A stretch of DNA of 64,000 nt from NCBI GenBank assembly GCA_963833675.1, contig CAWHYW010000010.1, forward strand, positions 1-64,000, in the 5' to 3' direction. The translations under genes were made by a program, and so were the position numbers. The stretch is from DASQDN01 sp963833675 (lineage in GTDB: Bacteria > Acidobacteriota > Terriglobia > Bryobacterales > Bryobacteraceae). This document shows positions 18,427 through 26,945 of this stretch, piece by piece (positions within the stretch are counted from its first letter, which is position 1; each line of letters begins with the position of its first letter). The notes beneath the pieces were generated by a model that worked only from the letters and a program-made list of their open reading frames with translations, ran no database searches and had not been told where the DNA came from.

Positions 18427-19251
18427 ACGTTTGGCGTTGCCGGCTTCAGTGGCACGGATGAACGCACTCATGAACTTGCCGTCTACTGCAGGCGCCATAG
18501 CATCCACGTCGATACCTTGGCCGCTCAAGAATGTCCGCGCGTCCTCGATGCTGTAAATGCGCGTAGGCTCAATCTCGATGCCTTCAAACCCTGCTTTAGC
18601 AAGCTTCACCGCGTACTGATCATCTTCAAGCGCCCCCGCGATGCAGCCGACCCAGAGCAGCATGTTCTTGCTGAATATTCTCCGGGACCTTGCCGCGCAC
18701 CACCACATCCGAAACCGCGAAGCGCCCGCCCGGCTTCAAAACCCGGAACGCCTCACGCAACACTCGGTCCTTGTCCGCTGACAGGTTGATGACGCAATTG
18801 CAGATGATGACGTCCACCGAATTGTCAGGCAGCGGAATGTTCTCGATCTCCCCTTCAGGAATTCGACGTTCTCGATGCCCGCTTTCTTCTGGTTTTCACG
18901 TGCAAGAGCCAGCATGTCATCCGTCATATCCAGTCCGTAGGCTTTGCCCGACGGGCCGACGCGCTTCGCCGACAACAAAACGTCGATGCCGCCGCCCGAC
19001 CCAAGATCGAGCACAGTCTCTCCTGGCTTCAGCTCCGCAAGCGCGGTCGGATTGCCGCAGCCGAGGGAGGCCAGAATGGCCTTCTCCGGTAAACCGCTCT
19101 TTTGCGCCTCATCGTAGAGGTCCGACGTAATCGGGTCCACCGTGTCGCAGCAAGCGTCCGCTCCGCAGCAGGACGCACTGCCTCTGCCAGCGGCAACCAG
19201 TCGCGCGGTCTCGCCGTATTTCTCCTTAACAATGTCTTTGACGTTGCTCAT
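18427..19251 (-). CDS. arsM: ArsM arsenite S-adenosylmethionine methyltransferase, frameshifted
   Basis: MSNVKDIVKEKYGETARLV is preceded by a perfect Shine-Dalgarno (AAAGGAGG, 6 nt upstream). An early Cys cluster (SCCGADACCD), then SLGCGNPTALAELKPGE, the SAM motif VLDLGSGGGIDVLLSA, CNCVINLSADKDRVLREAFR, and VGCIAGAL near the C-terminus carry the conserved arsenite-binding cysteines. The product methylates As(III) to volatile or less toxic forms. Two indels, near 18840 and 18660, change frame. The C-terminus (FMSAFIRAT) has no stop before arsD. Confidence 0.8.
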
Positions 19252-19755
19252 ATTGAGCCTCCTTTGAATGAAGTATGTCGGTAAAAGCGTGCCAATTCGG
19301 TCCATCTCGCTTTCAGATCGCGTCGGGTCTCTCTTCAATTCGGAAAGCGGTAGCGCGAGGAAGGCTTCGATACGGGCACGCAAGATTCGATATGCCAACA
19401 TGAACGCCGCATCGATTTCTGCGTGTGTGCCGGTTGCGTGTGCCGGGTCCTCTACTCCCCAATGACTCCTGACCACCCGGCCAAGGTAAGCCGGACAGGT
19501 TTCGCCCGCCGCGTTAGAGCAGACGGTAATGACCACGTCGGGAGTCAGCGGAAGATTGTCCCAGGACTTGCTGTGATAGCCCTCGGTCGAAATGCCTTCA
19601 CGGGTCAGCAGTGCCAGCGAACGCGGATGCACCTGCCCGGTGGGTTTACTCCCCGCACTCATGGCTCTCCAGCCAGAGGGAGCAAGGTGGTTAAAAGTGG
19701 CTTCGGCCAGTATCGAGCGGCAGGAGTTACCCGTGCAGAGAAAGAGGATGTTCAT
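19252..19755 (-). CDS. arsC: ArsC arsenate reductase, thioredoxin-coupled type
   Basis: MNILFLCTGNSCRSILAEA holds the P-loop C-x5-R of the low-molecular-weight phosphatase fold. CSNAAGETCPAY gives the redox cysteine pair of the pI258-type reductase. The frame is intact for about 168 codons, but no stop occurs before arsM: it reads LLPTYFIQRRLN and straight into the arsM start. In an adjacent frame a TGA would overlap the arsM ATG (ATGA), so a single indel could have removed the native stop. It reduces As(V) to As(III) for export or methylation. Confidence 0.85.
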
Positions 19756-19776
19756 TTTTCGTCCTTGCCCCCTCGC

Positions 19777-20121
19777 CTACTTGCAGCAGACGATCTTCTG
19801 CGGCTCGATTGCCTTGTTCCGCGTGCAGCACTCGGCATAGAGAAAGCCGAGCAGATCTTGAAGGGCCTCCGCATTGGCGGAATACCAAAGGAAGGTGCCC
19901 TCGCGGCTGTACCTTGACGAGATCCTCGTTTTTCAACTTGTCGAGATGATGCGAAAGGGTGCTGGATGGTATTTCCAGTTCACTCCCGATTCGCCCACGA
20001 CCAAGCCTTCCGGGTGCGCGCTTAGGAGCAAACGCACGATCCGCAAACGCGGCTCCGTCCCCATTGCTGAGAACATATCGGCGTAGCGGGTCGTCAGTTC
20101 AGCGTCATCTCGTTTGCGCAT
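19777..20121 (-). CDS. arsR: ArsR-family arsenical repressor, frameshifted
   Basis: TRYADMFSAMGTEPRLRIVR and LLLSAHPEGLVVGE form the winged-helix start. After a shift near 19960 the recognition region continues (STLSHHLDKL, KNEDLVKVQ), then ends LYAECCTRNKAIEPQKIVCC with terminal Cys pairs likely to sense As(III). The rebuilt length is about 114 residues. It is the first gene of the leftward ars operon, 22 bp before arsC, and would repress its own promoter until arsenite binds. Confidence 0.75.
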
Positions 20122-20170
20122 ACTCAGCTCCTATTTCCATATTTCTACAATAATCGAAGTATAGCTGTGC
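20122..20170 (-). promoter_or_regulatory. Putative ars operon promoter/operator
   Basis: On the minus strand, just upstream of arsR, an AT-rich imperfect dyad reads ATACTTCGATTATTGTAG then AAATAT, with TTC/GAA half-sites like those of ArsR boxes. A GGAG ribosome-binding site lies before the ATG at 20121. No clear -35 was identified. Confidence 0.4.
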
Positions 20171-20429
20171 GTCAACCCCCGCATGTGATCAATAGCCACT
20201 GGTGACTCACTCGTGCGGACTCCGCGCAGTTCTCGCATCATTGACAATTCCGCTCTTCGGTACTTTGCGTTGACATCGTAGACGATTGACGCCCAGCGTG
20301 GTCCGCTGGCATTCGCACTTTACAACTTCATTGGGATGAATTGTCCGGAGCTCAAAGGCTTATTGAGCTGGCTCCATTAAGCGCAGACTTAGACCGAGAG
20401 TGATCACGCTAAGTGATTGAAAAGATGGA
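20171..20429. other. Region upstream of the ars operon
   Basis: No gene was recognised. The sequence runs from the ars promoter to the tRNA-like border and shows no repeat or coding signal that I can support. Confidence 0.35.
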
Positions 20430-20457
20430 GCAGAGGAAACGGGGCTCGAACCCGCGA
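20430..20457 (-). other. Second tRNA-like 3' fragment, probable island border
   Basis: The minus strand reads CGCGGGTTCGAGCCCCGT followed by TTCCTCTGCTCCA, closely similar to the tRNA-Gly fragment at 8416-8446 (same T loop, same CGCTCCA-like end) with a 2-nt length difference. It does not fold as an intact tRNA. Its position just left of the IS110 element, with the matching 17-bp repeat just right of it, suggests a split attachment site. Confidence 0.4.
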
Positions 20458-21987
20458 ATGGGTTATGGCGCGCACTAATGTTTGGCCACAGATGGAGATG
20501 AAAAGAGTCTTAATGGCGGATATTGTGGGAAGCCGCAGACGATGGAGGTCGATGACGTCTGGTTTTACGAAGCCGTTCGCGAATGTGGCCTGGGACGCGT
20601 TTTGGGGACAGATGAATGAGGCTCTTGTCGCAAGGCAGGAAGCCCGTTAAGGAAAGACCGAATATCTTTGCAGCGTCCTTCGTCTTGCGGCAGGAGACGC
20701 AACTAATGAACGAAGGCATATCGCCGTTGCTGCGGCATGGACATTCACAAAGACACGGTTGTTGTTTGTGTACTTCCGCCGGCGGGAGCGGAGGGAAACG
20801 GTTCGCAAAGTGTATAGCTCGTTTCGGAATGAACTGATCCGGATGCGGGTCTGGCTGAAACAACTCAAGGTCAGCGAAATTGCAATCGAGTCTATAGGAG
20901 TCTATTGGCGGCCGGTATGGAACGTCCTCGATGAGGCAGGGTTTTCGCTTGTTGCTGGTGAATCCGGTTCAGGTGAAGGCGCTGGCCGGGCGCAAGAGTG
21001 ATGGCCGCGATGCCGACGCATTGCCGAGTATCTGCAGGATGGAAGACTGGATGGGAGCTTCGTGCCCTCCGCCGAAGTCCGACAGTTACGGATGATGTTG
21101 CGTCATCGTATTTCGCTACTCGAACAGCGCAACGAAGTGCACAATCAGATCCGCGACTTATTCGAAACAGCAAATTTCAAGCTTTCTTCGGTGATCACCG
21201 ATTTGATGGGAGCCACCGGCCGCGGCATTGTGGAGGCCTTGATTCGAGGGGAGGATTCCCGGAACGATTGAGTTGGAAAGTGCGGGGTAGTCTTCGCAAG
21301 AAGGAGAACCTCGTTAAGGAATCGTTGAAAGGATACTTCAACGATTTTCACCGTTCCATGCTGGAATCCCATTACAAGCATTATCAGTTCCTCACAAAAG
21401 AGGTGGCTGTGTTCGAAGAACGAATCGCTCAAGCGATGGAGCCATATGCCAGGCAAGTAGAACTGCTGACGTCGATACCCGGAATCGACCGTATGGTCGC
21501 CTGGCACCTGCTCGCGGAGCTAGGAATCGATCTCAAAGCATTTCCTGATGCGGCGCACTGTTGCAGCTGGGCGGGGCTGGTTCCGGGGGAGAACGAGAGC
21601 GCGGGCAAGCAGAAAAGCAGCCGATGCCGGAAAGGCAACAAGACTTTGCGCCGGGTTCTGACTCAGGCAGCCTGGGCGGTTTCTCACTGCAAAGCGGGAT
21701 ACCTGCGGGCGTTCTTTCACCGAGTCAAAGCGCGGCGAGGATGGGCAAAGGCGATCATCGCCACAAGTCACAAAATTCTGGTTATCGCTTTCCAGGTACT
21801 TAAGACAAACACGGCATATGTAGAACTAGGGAGTGATTACTTCGACCGGCTCCATCCCGTAAGAACTGCCAGAAAACTTGTTCAGAGACTGGAAGCTCTC
21901 GGTCTTCAAGTACAGCTCTCGCCGATTGTGGGGTCGAATGCGTAAAACAATGAAGCTTCTAGTGTTAGAGAGGCAAGGTTTTCTAAG
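20458..21987 (+). mobile_element. IS110-family insertion sequence
   Basis: About 1.5 kb, with a DEDD transposase gene (20737-21945), about 280 nt of non-coding DNA upstream and about 40 nt downstream. As usual for IS110, no inverted repeats are evident. The borders are inferred from the interrupted tRNA-like/17-bp repeat (20430-20457 and 21988-22004), so they are approximate. The long upstream non-coding end is where IS110-group elements encode a bridge RNA. Confidence 0.6.
20737..21945 (+). pseudogene. IS110-family DEDD transposase, frameshifted
   Basis: RCCGMDIHKDTVVVCVL carries the first Asp of the RuvC-like DEDD site, IAIESIGVYWRPVW the Glu, and RKSDGRDADAL the following Asp pair. The C-terminal transposase-20 domain is seen in VELLTSIPGIDRMVAWHLL, CCSWAGLVPGENES and GNKTLRRVLTQAAW, with its catalytic Ser region. 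Breaks fall near 20815, 20955, 21010 and 21270. The last 225 codons are open and end at 21945. Confidence 0.8.
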
Positions 21988-22004
21988 GACGTCCAGCTTG
22001 GGAA
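21988..22004. repeat. 17-bp direct repeat matching the left island border
   Basis: GACGTCCAGCTTGGGAA is identical to 8444-8460, where it abuts the tRNA-Gly fragment. Here it directly follows the IS110 element. It probably is the right half of a duplicated attachment site. Confidence 0.55.
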
Positions 22005-22219
22005 CACGCATGGGAGTTGTTTGTCCCCAATTTATGCATCAATGGTGTTCATCCTGATCATCGACATGCATCGGTTTTTCGGCCTATTTGTGAGAAAAGC
22101 TCGGATATTGCAGTAATTGCAGTAACGAGCTCTGGGCACCCGGCGACCTCTGCGGCCGCTCGGTTCCTTCGCTCAACCTGGGGCGCCGGATCAGGTCCGG
22201 CGTTCACGTGAGGTGAGCG
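22005..22219. other. Upstream region of repA with short tandem repeat
   Basis: No gene was seen. A 9-bp unit, TTGCAGTAA, occurs twice in tandem near 22108-22126, about 100 bp before repA. This could be an iteron fragment or chance. A GC-rich hairpin-like stretch (GGCGCCGGATCAGGTCCGGC) lies near 22180. Confidence 0.3.
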
Positions 22220-23207
22220 TTGGAACGTACACTCTTTGGAGGTGTATGCCAGTCTGGTACACGAGAAAAACGAGGTCTGGAATCGGCAGGTGCGGTCCTG
22301 CAACGGACCCAGCCGGATCTCGTCATCTCGAAGCGGAAGCTCAGGGAGGTAGAAGGCATTGCCTTGGTCCGGAGCAAACGGAAAGAGGGGAATCAGAACT
22401 TGTGCTTTAGTTCGCGGCCGTTCGTACTCTGTGGTCTTCCGCTCCGGCCGCTGCCGAAGGGGCAGATGCTGTACGAGCGCCGAAACGGCAACTTCGTTCT
22501 CCAGATCACGGGGCATCCAGAGTTCGGAGTGCCATTCGGGCAGGATCGGATCGTTCCCATTTTTCTCGCTACTTTGGCGGTGCGGCAAAAGAGCCAGACA
22601 ATCCGTTTTCGGAGCGCAGCCGAGATGCTGGAGACCTTCGGTATGCAAAAGGGCGGGACCGAGTACCGGCGGCTCGTTGCGGCCTTCGAAAGAATCTTCG
22701 GCGCGACAATGTTTTTCGGCACCGAAACCGGACTGCGAGGTCCCGCGTAGTTCAGCGGTCACGCTTTAACTTTCTCCGGGAAGCTAGGATATGGTACGCG
22801 AGAGAGCCCGCACAGCGGTGCAGCCCCAGACGAGTGTCAGAACCTAATCGTCCTGAGTGACGAATTCTACCAGGAAGTCACGTCTCATCCCGTGCCGACA
22901 GATCTCGAAGCGGTAAAGGTGTTCACGTCGTCGCCCGGCCTACTGGACCTGTTTATGTGGCTGTCATACCGCTGCTTCGTCGCAAAAGGTCAGGAGGCAA
23001 TCCCTCTTCGGTCCGCTCGGAGTAGCAGCTCAGATCGGCACCGCAGATTATACCCGCCAGCGACGGCTACGGCAGCGCATTGAACAGTGGCTGGATACGA
23101 TTCGGGCCATGTGGCCTGAGTGCCCTGTTCAAATTAGCTCTGAAGGCGATTGTCTGGTCGTAAAGCCTGCGTCCGCTATACTGAGCCGCCGCCCAGAGCT
23201 GCAGTAG
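22220..23207 (+). CDS. repA: Plasmid RepA-type replication initiator, frameshifted
   Basis: The central and C-terminal text matches the plasmid RepA_C family: PFVLCGLPLRPLPKGQMLYE, FVLQITGHPEFGVPFGQDR, VRQKSQTIRFRSAAEMLETF, YRRLVAAFERIFGATMFFG. After a shift near 22750 come LSDEFYQEVTSHPVPTDLEA, LFMWLSYRCFVAKG and, after another near 23005, LGVAAQIGTADYTRQRRLR with VKPASAIL, ending at 23207. The length of about 328 residues fits the family. It initiates replication of broad-host plasmids. Its presence implies that part of the left 24 kb derives from a plasmid. Confidence 0.7.
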
Positions 23208-23554
23208 GAGCAACAGTTTGCGAAAGACTTCGCGAAAGCGCCACTTTCGAGGCCTGCTGCGGGGCAAGAGCGTCCCCCGGTGATGATGATTAGTCTCTGA
23301 GTCGAAATCGACAATTCAGAGTCGGACGTTGCCGATCTCGCCGGATGGTGTGCCTGCCAAGCCCGCCGTTCAAACTGCGTCACGGTGCATCCGCCGCTCG
23401 GCTCGGTGCCCAATTCAGATTCAGCGCCACCGGGCCAGTACGTCCTCGACCGGAGCGTCGGTTGGGTAAATTTGTGTATTGCAGGTGATTCACATCTGTT
23501 CGCGCTAGCATGTGGGTACACGTTCCGCAAATGTGCTCAAAGGCGAGCGCTTCC
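23208..23554. other. Gap between repA and the enoyl-CoA hydratase gene
   Basis: No gene was recognised. A minus-strand frame has a Cys/His-rich stretch (AFEHICGTCTHMLARTD) but no start, ribosome site or family match. No iteron array was found. Confidence 0.3.
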
Positions 23555-24443
23555 TCAGCGTGGGAGTTGTCCCAGATAATACCCGAGGCGACTTTCGACA
23601 TCCCCGGGCTTGTGGAAACCTCGCGCGTTTAGCGCTTGTATCCCGTTCTGGGCCGTGGGCCGCCCGAGCGAAGCGATACATGCATCCCACCCGGCGCGAG
23701 TTCGATGTCCGGCGGCAGGCTGGTGTTCACGAGACGCTTGGTATTCGCGATTGCCCATTTGTCGAACTCGGCGATCCGGGTCGCGAGTGCCTCTACGAAG
23801 GCGTCAAGTTCGGCGTCTGGCAGGGCGCGATTCACGTAGCCGTAGGCTTCGGCCTGGTCTCCCCTGATATCTTCGGAGCTCAGGAGCACCTCAAGGGCGC
23901 GGTTTCGGCCGATGAGCTGTGGCAGTCGGGCCATAGGGCCCCCGCCGGCAACCATCCCGACGCCCACCTCCCATTGCGAGATGATCGCTTTTTCGCGGCT
24001 TGCGAAACCCATGTCGCAGGCGAGCGCGATCTCGCTGCCGTTGCCGGTGGCCCGTCCGCGAATGAGCGCGATGGAGCGACCGGCGCGCGAGTCAAACGCA
24101 AGAGAAAGTCCGGCCAGGGTGGAAAGCCGGTCGGACCGCCGGCATTGAGGTTAGGTCCTCGAGCTTTGCCATGAAATCGGAGTGATTCAGGAAAAAGTCG
24201 TCGACTGCGCTGTCGAAGACCACGACCCTGACATGCTGGTCGGCCTCCAAGCGTTGATTACTTCCTGAAACTCGCGAACCATTTCGGGCCCATGACGTTG
24301 ATCGGCGGATTGTCGATGGTGACACGCCAATAGGCTGGCGACCGCCGTGTCAGACGAACCTGAGCGGGTTTCGCAGATGGGTTCTCGGACGGCGCTAAGT
24401 TTCCCTGGCGTGCCGTGGTAGTAGCTGCGTTAACTGTTGTCAT
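23555..24443 (-). CDS. Enoyl-CoA hydratase/isomerase family protein, frameshifted
   Basis: From MTTVNAATT (24443) the crotonase fold can be followed across frames: WRVTIDNPPINVMGP, VRVVVFDSAVDDFFLNHSDF, IRGRATGNGSEIALACDMGF (oxyanion loop), WEVGVGMVAGGGPMARLPQ, SSEDIRGDQAEAYGYVNRAL, ending YYLGQLPR. About 295 residues. The substrate is unknown. Indels lie near 24290, 24170 and 23680. It heads a leftward run of detoxification-type genes. Confidence 0.72.
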
Positions 24444-24526
24444 GCTTCTCCTTATGCGGTGCACTCGAGCCCGGTATTCGGGACGCCATCAGGTGTTCGC
24501 TGAGGTCGCGAGTATTCGGCAATTTG

Positions 24527-25003
24527 TCATATAACTGCCGCGCCGGCTTTGCTGACCACCTCATCCTGCGAATCGGCACCTCCCGAACAGCCGATTGCGC
24601 CGATGATCTTGCCCTGCTCTACGAGCGGAATGCCACCTCGCGAGGCGATAACTCCGTCAAACGCGAGCAGGTAATTGAGATGCATCAGATTGATACCCTC
24701 CTCAAACACTTTTGTTGGGCGTCGGAACGTGGCGGCGGCTCGCGCTTTGTGGATCGCAATCTGAATCGAGGCGAGCATCGCGCCGTCCATTCGCTGGAAG
24801 GCGACCAGGTTTCCGCCGGAATCCGCTACCGCCACGTTCATCTTCCAATTCCGTCTCCTTGCCTCGGCTACGGCGGCGTGAATCACAGCCTCGGCTCGGT
24901 CCAGCGATATCGCGGGCCCGTAGGGCACATCGAAAGGCATTTCTTCTGGGATGGCATCCAGAGGATTCGGTTCAAGAGCGGGTTCTGTTTTGGTGCTGTA
25001 CAT
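24527..25003 (-). CDS. HbpS/GlcG-like heme-binding domain protein (DUF336)
   Basis: Intact, 158 residues. ISLDRAEAVIHAAVAEARRR, MNVAVADSGGNLVAFQRMDGA, SIQIAIHKARAAATFRRPT and GGIPLVEQGKIIGAIGCSGG are the signature blocks of the GlcG/HbpS/PduO-C family. Members bind heme or corrinoid, or act as stress accessory proteins. No signal peptide is visible. The gene is 84 bp upstream of the enoyl-CoA hydratase gene on the same strand. The actual ligand cannot be told from sequence. Confidence 0.8.
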   Translation of the reverse strand: MYSTKTEPALEPNPLDAIPEEMPFDVPYGPAISLDRAEAVIHAAVAEARRRNWKMNVAVADSGGNLVAFQRMDGAMLASIQIAIHKARAAATFRRPTKVFEEGINLMHLNYLLAFDGVIASRGGIPLVEQGKIIGAIGCSGGADSQDEVVSKAGAAVI

Positions 25004-25106
25004 ATATTTGATTCCTTAATGACAATTTGCTTAAGAGACCTGAGCGATCTTTTCTACTGATTAAAGGAGCGCACGAATGCCGCGATTTTTCGGCCCACAG
25101 CTCGCT

Positions 25107-25140
25107 CCAGCCAACCGGTGCACCTCCGGTAAGGGGCTGG
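25107..25140 (-). terminator. Nested stem-loop after the SDR gene
   Basis: CCAGCC (25107-25112) pairs with GGCTGG (25135-25140) around an inner CCGG/CCGG stem (25115-25118 with 25126-25129). It lies 38 bp past the SDR stop, before the heme-binding-protein gene. There is no U-tract, so a classical terminator is doubtful; an RNA-stability or attenuation hairpin is as likely. Confidence 0.35.
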
Positions 25141-25177
25141 GTTGAAGCGTCATTGATTTACTTCTCTTCGCATGTCC

Positions 25178-25907
25178 TTACCACTTCCCGTTGTGTGCAC
25201 CGGCATCGACATGCAGCACCTCACCCGTGACATGACGAGCTTCAGTCAGGTAGACAATCGCGTTGACAATGTCGGCAACGTCGGACATCTCGCCCATCGG
25301 GGAAAGGTTGTTTAGGTAGGGCCGGGAACCGTTTGCGTGCATGGACGTATCAACGACGCCTGGAGCGACCGCGTTGAAACGTATGCCTGCGTTCACATAC
25401 TCCATCGCGAGGCTCCGAGTGATGGCTTTCAGCAGCCCACCGTTGGTGACCATGGCCAGTGAGGCGTTGACTCCCGCAATCGGATGCTCAACCATCGCGC
25501 TGGTGATACACGTTACGCTCCCACCGCTGCTTTGCGCCAGCATTTGCTTGACGGCGAGTTGCGTGATGTTTATGTAACCGCGCAGGTTCGTTCCCGACAG
25601 CTTTTCGAAATCCTCTGCCGTGTACTCGGTGAACGGTTTCGTGAGAAAGATGCCCGCATTGTTGACGACACCATCTATCGAGCCAAAAGTGTCCAGCGCC
25701 GTTGAAGCGATCTCGCGGGCCGTCGAAGGGTCGCCGATATCACCTCGCACCACGGCCAGCCTGTCTGTCGCGGCGAAGGTGGATGCGGTGATGTTTAGCG
25801 AATTCCCGACGACGTTATAACCGCGGTCGAGGAGGGCGTTCGTGATCACCGGCGCCAATCCCCCTGGCCGCACCGGTCACGATCATGGTCTTCCGTTTTG
25901 CCTGCAT
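25178..25907 (-). CDS. Short-chain dehydrogenase/reductase lacking Tyr and Lys of the active site, one frameshift
   Basis: The start is at 25907 (MQAKRKTMIVTGAA, nucleotide-binding start). After an indel near 25857 it continues ITNALLDRGYNVVGNSLNIT, VVRGDIGDPSTAREIA, VNNAGIFLTKPF, CITSAMVEHP, SLAMEYVNAGIRFNAVAPGV and HVTGEVLHVDAGAHNG. The Y-x3-K position reads ASLAMVTNGGLLKAI, so both Tyr and Lys are replaced (M and N). Some SDRs with AMLTKGG at this point lack the Tyr, but loss of the Lys too is notable. Length is about 243 residues. Confidence 0.78.
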
Positions 25908-25923
25908 GGGATGTTGTCACTCC

Positions 25924-26902
25924 TCACGTTGTCTTGTGCGGCGGCCCTAAGTAAGGAAAGTCGGCGAGAAGATCGCGATGGGGCTCTACGTTGTCTCGCG
26001 TTAACTTTCCGTTCGTCAGGAGAGAAATGAAGACGTCCATGACGTCGTCCGAGAGGCCTCGTCCATTGACCGGGTAGGCCGCCGCCCGACTGGGATCGTA
26101 GAAGAGGATGTCCGGCAGCAGAGTTTCGGCTACTCGCCTTGCATCCTGGGGTGAATAGCCTCCCGTGTGCTCAAGCGAGTGCGCAAAGATAGCAATGAAC
26201 CGGGCATCGTCGACAGGTTCGCCGGCAAGGTATGCGCCCTTTTCCTCGCCCGTGAGGAAGATGGATTGCGAGGGCCGTGCACCGCGGTCCGCCTGAACCC
26301 ACGTACCGCCTGTGCCGTCCAGAGTGCGATGCCAGAGACCCACCCCGTTAGCGCCCAAAGCCGCGCTAGGCACTTCCAGGACGATGCTACAGACGTCCTT
26401 TTCGGTGAAGAAGTCGTTACCCGTGAACTGGAGATTGTTCAGGCCGCTTCGGTATCGAAGAAGAAGGGATCGCTGCGCCAGCCGGCGAAGAAGCGGCAAT
26501 CACCGGTCTCCGTCACCCTGGCCTCTGCTCCTGCAGAGACTGGCGCCCGATCGAAAATCAATTGTCCTGCGTCGCCATTGCCTGCTGCTTCTTTCCCTTC
26601 GATCCGACGAACTGCGGCGAACTGCGCGCCGTCACTCGAATAGGAGAAACACACGCGATACGCGATGTCCGCGACGTGATCGCGGTCTGTATCGATCTTG
26701 ACTTCGCATATCGCGTTGGTCGCGAAAGGTTCGCGTGTCGTCGGGCCTGGCGGGTTCACGGCCTCCGATGGGTGAGCGTTCATAATCAGCAACGACTTGC
26801 CCGCGTCCCCAGGCTTTGGGAAAGCGTAAAGATCTGTCAGGTCAAGTCGCGCATCCCCGTGAGGAAACCCGTAATCCGGACCGGAATAATGATGACGACA
26901 TA
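25924..26902 (-). CDS. DUF4331-like secreted/periplasmic-type protein, frameshifted
   Basis: RHHYSGPDYGFPHGDARLDL and TDLYAFPKPGDAGKSLLIMN, then PFFFDTEAALNNLQFTGNDF, VCSIVLEVPSAALG and VNGRGLSDDVMDVFISLLTN, match the DUF4331 layout (about 325 residues). An SD (AGGGAG) lies upstream of the ATG at 26902, but the conserved frame begins one base off, so an indel sits just after the start; another is near 26450. Function is unknown. Such proteins are often encoded beside secreted redox proteins, as here. Confidence 0.68.
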
Positions 26903-26945
26903 AAGCACTCTCCCTGATTTCACCCGTATTGGCCGGATGGACCCG

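Noticed and set aside
20430..20457. Complete tRNA gene
   Set aside because: Only T-arm and acceptor-like bases are present, and the length after the T arm is two bases too long for a normal acceptor.
23380..23601. Cys/His-rich minus-strand ORF
   Set aside because: It overlaps the C-terminal coding region of the enoyl-CoA hydratase gene and has no supporting start signal or known motif order.
1..24000. Prophage
   Set aside because: No capsid, terminase, tail, lysis or phage integrase gene was seen; the content is transposon, island and plasmid-like.
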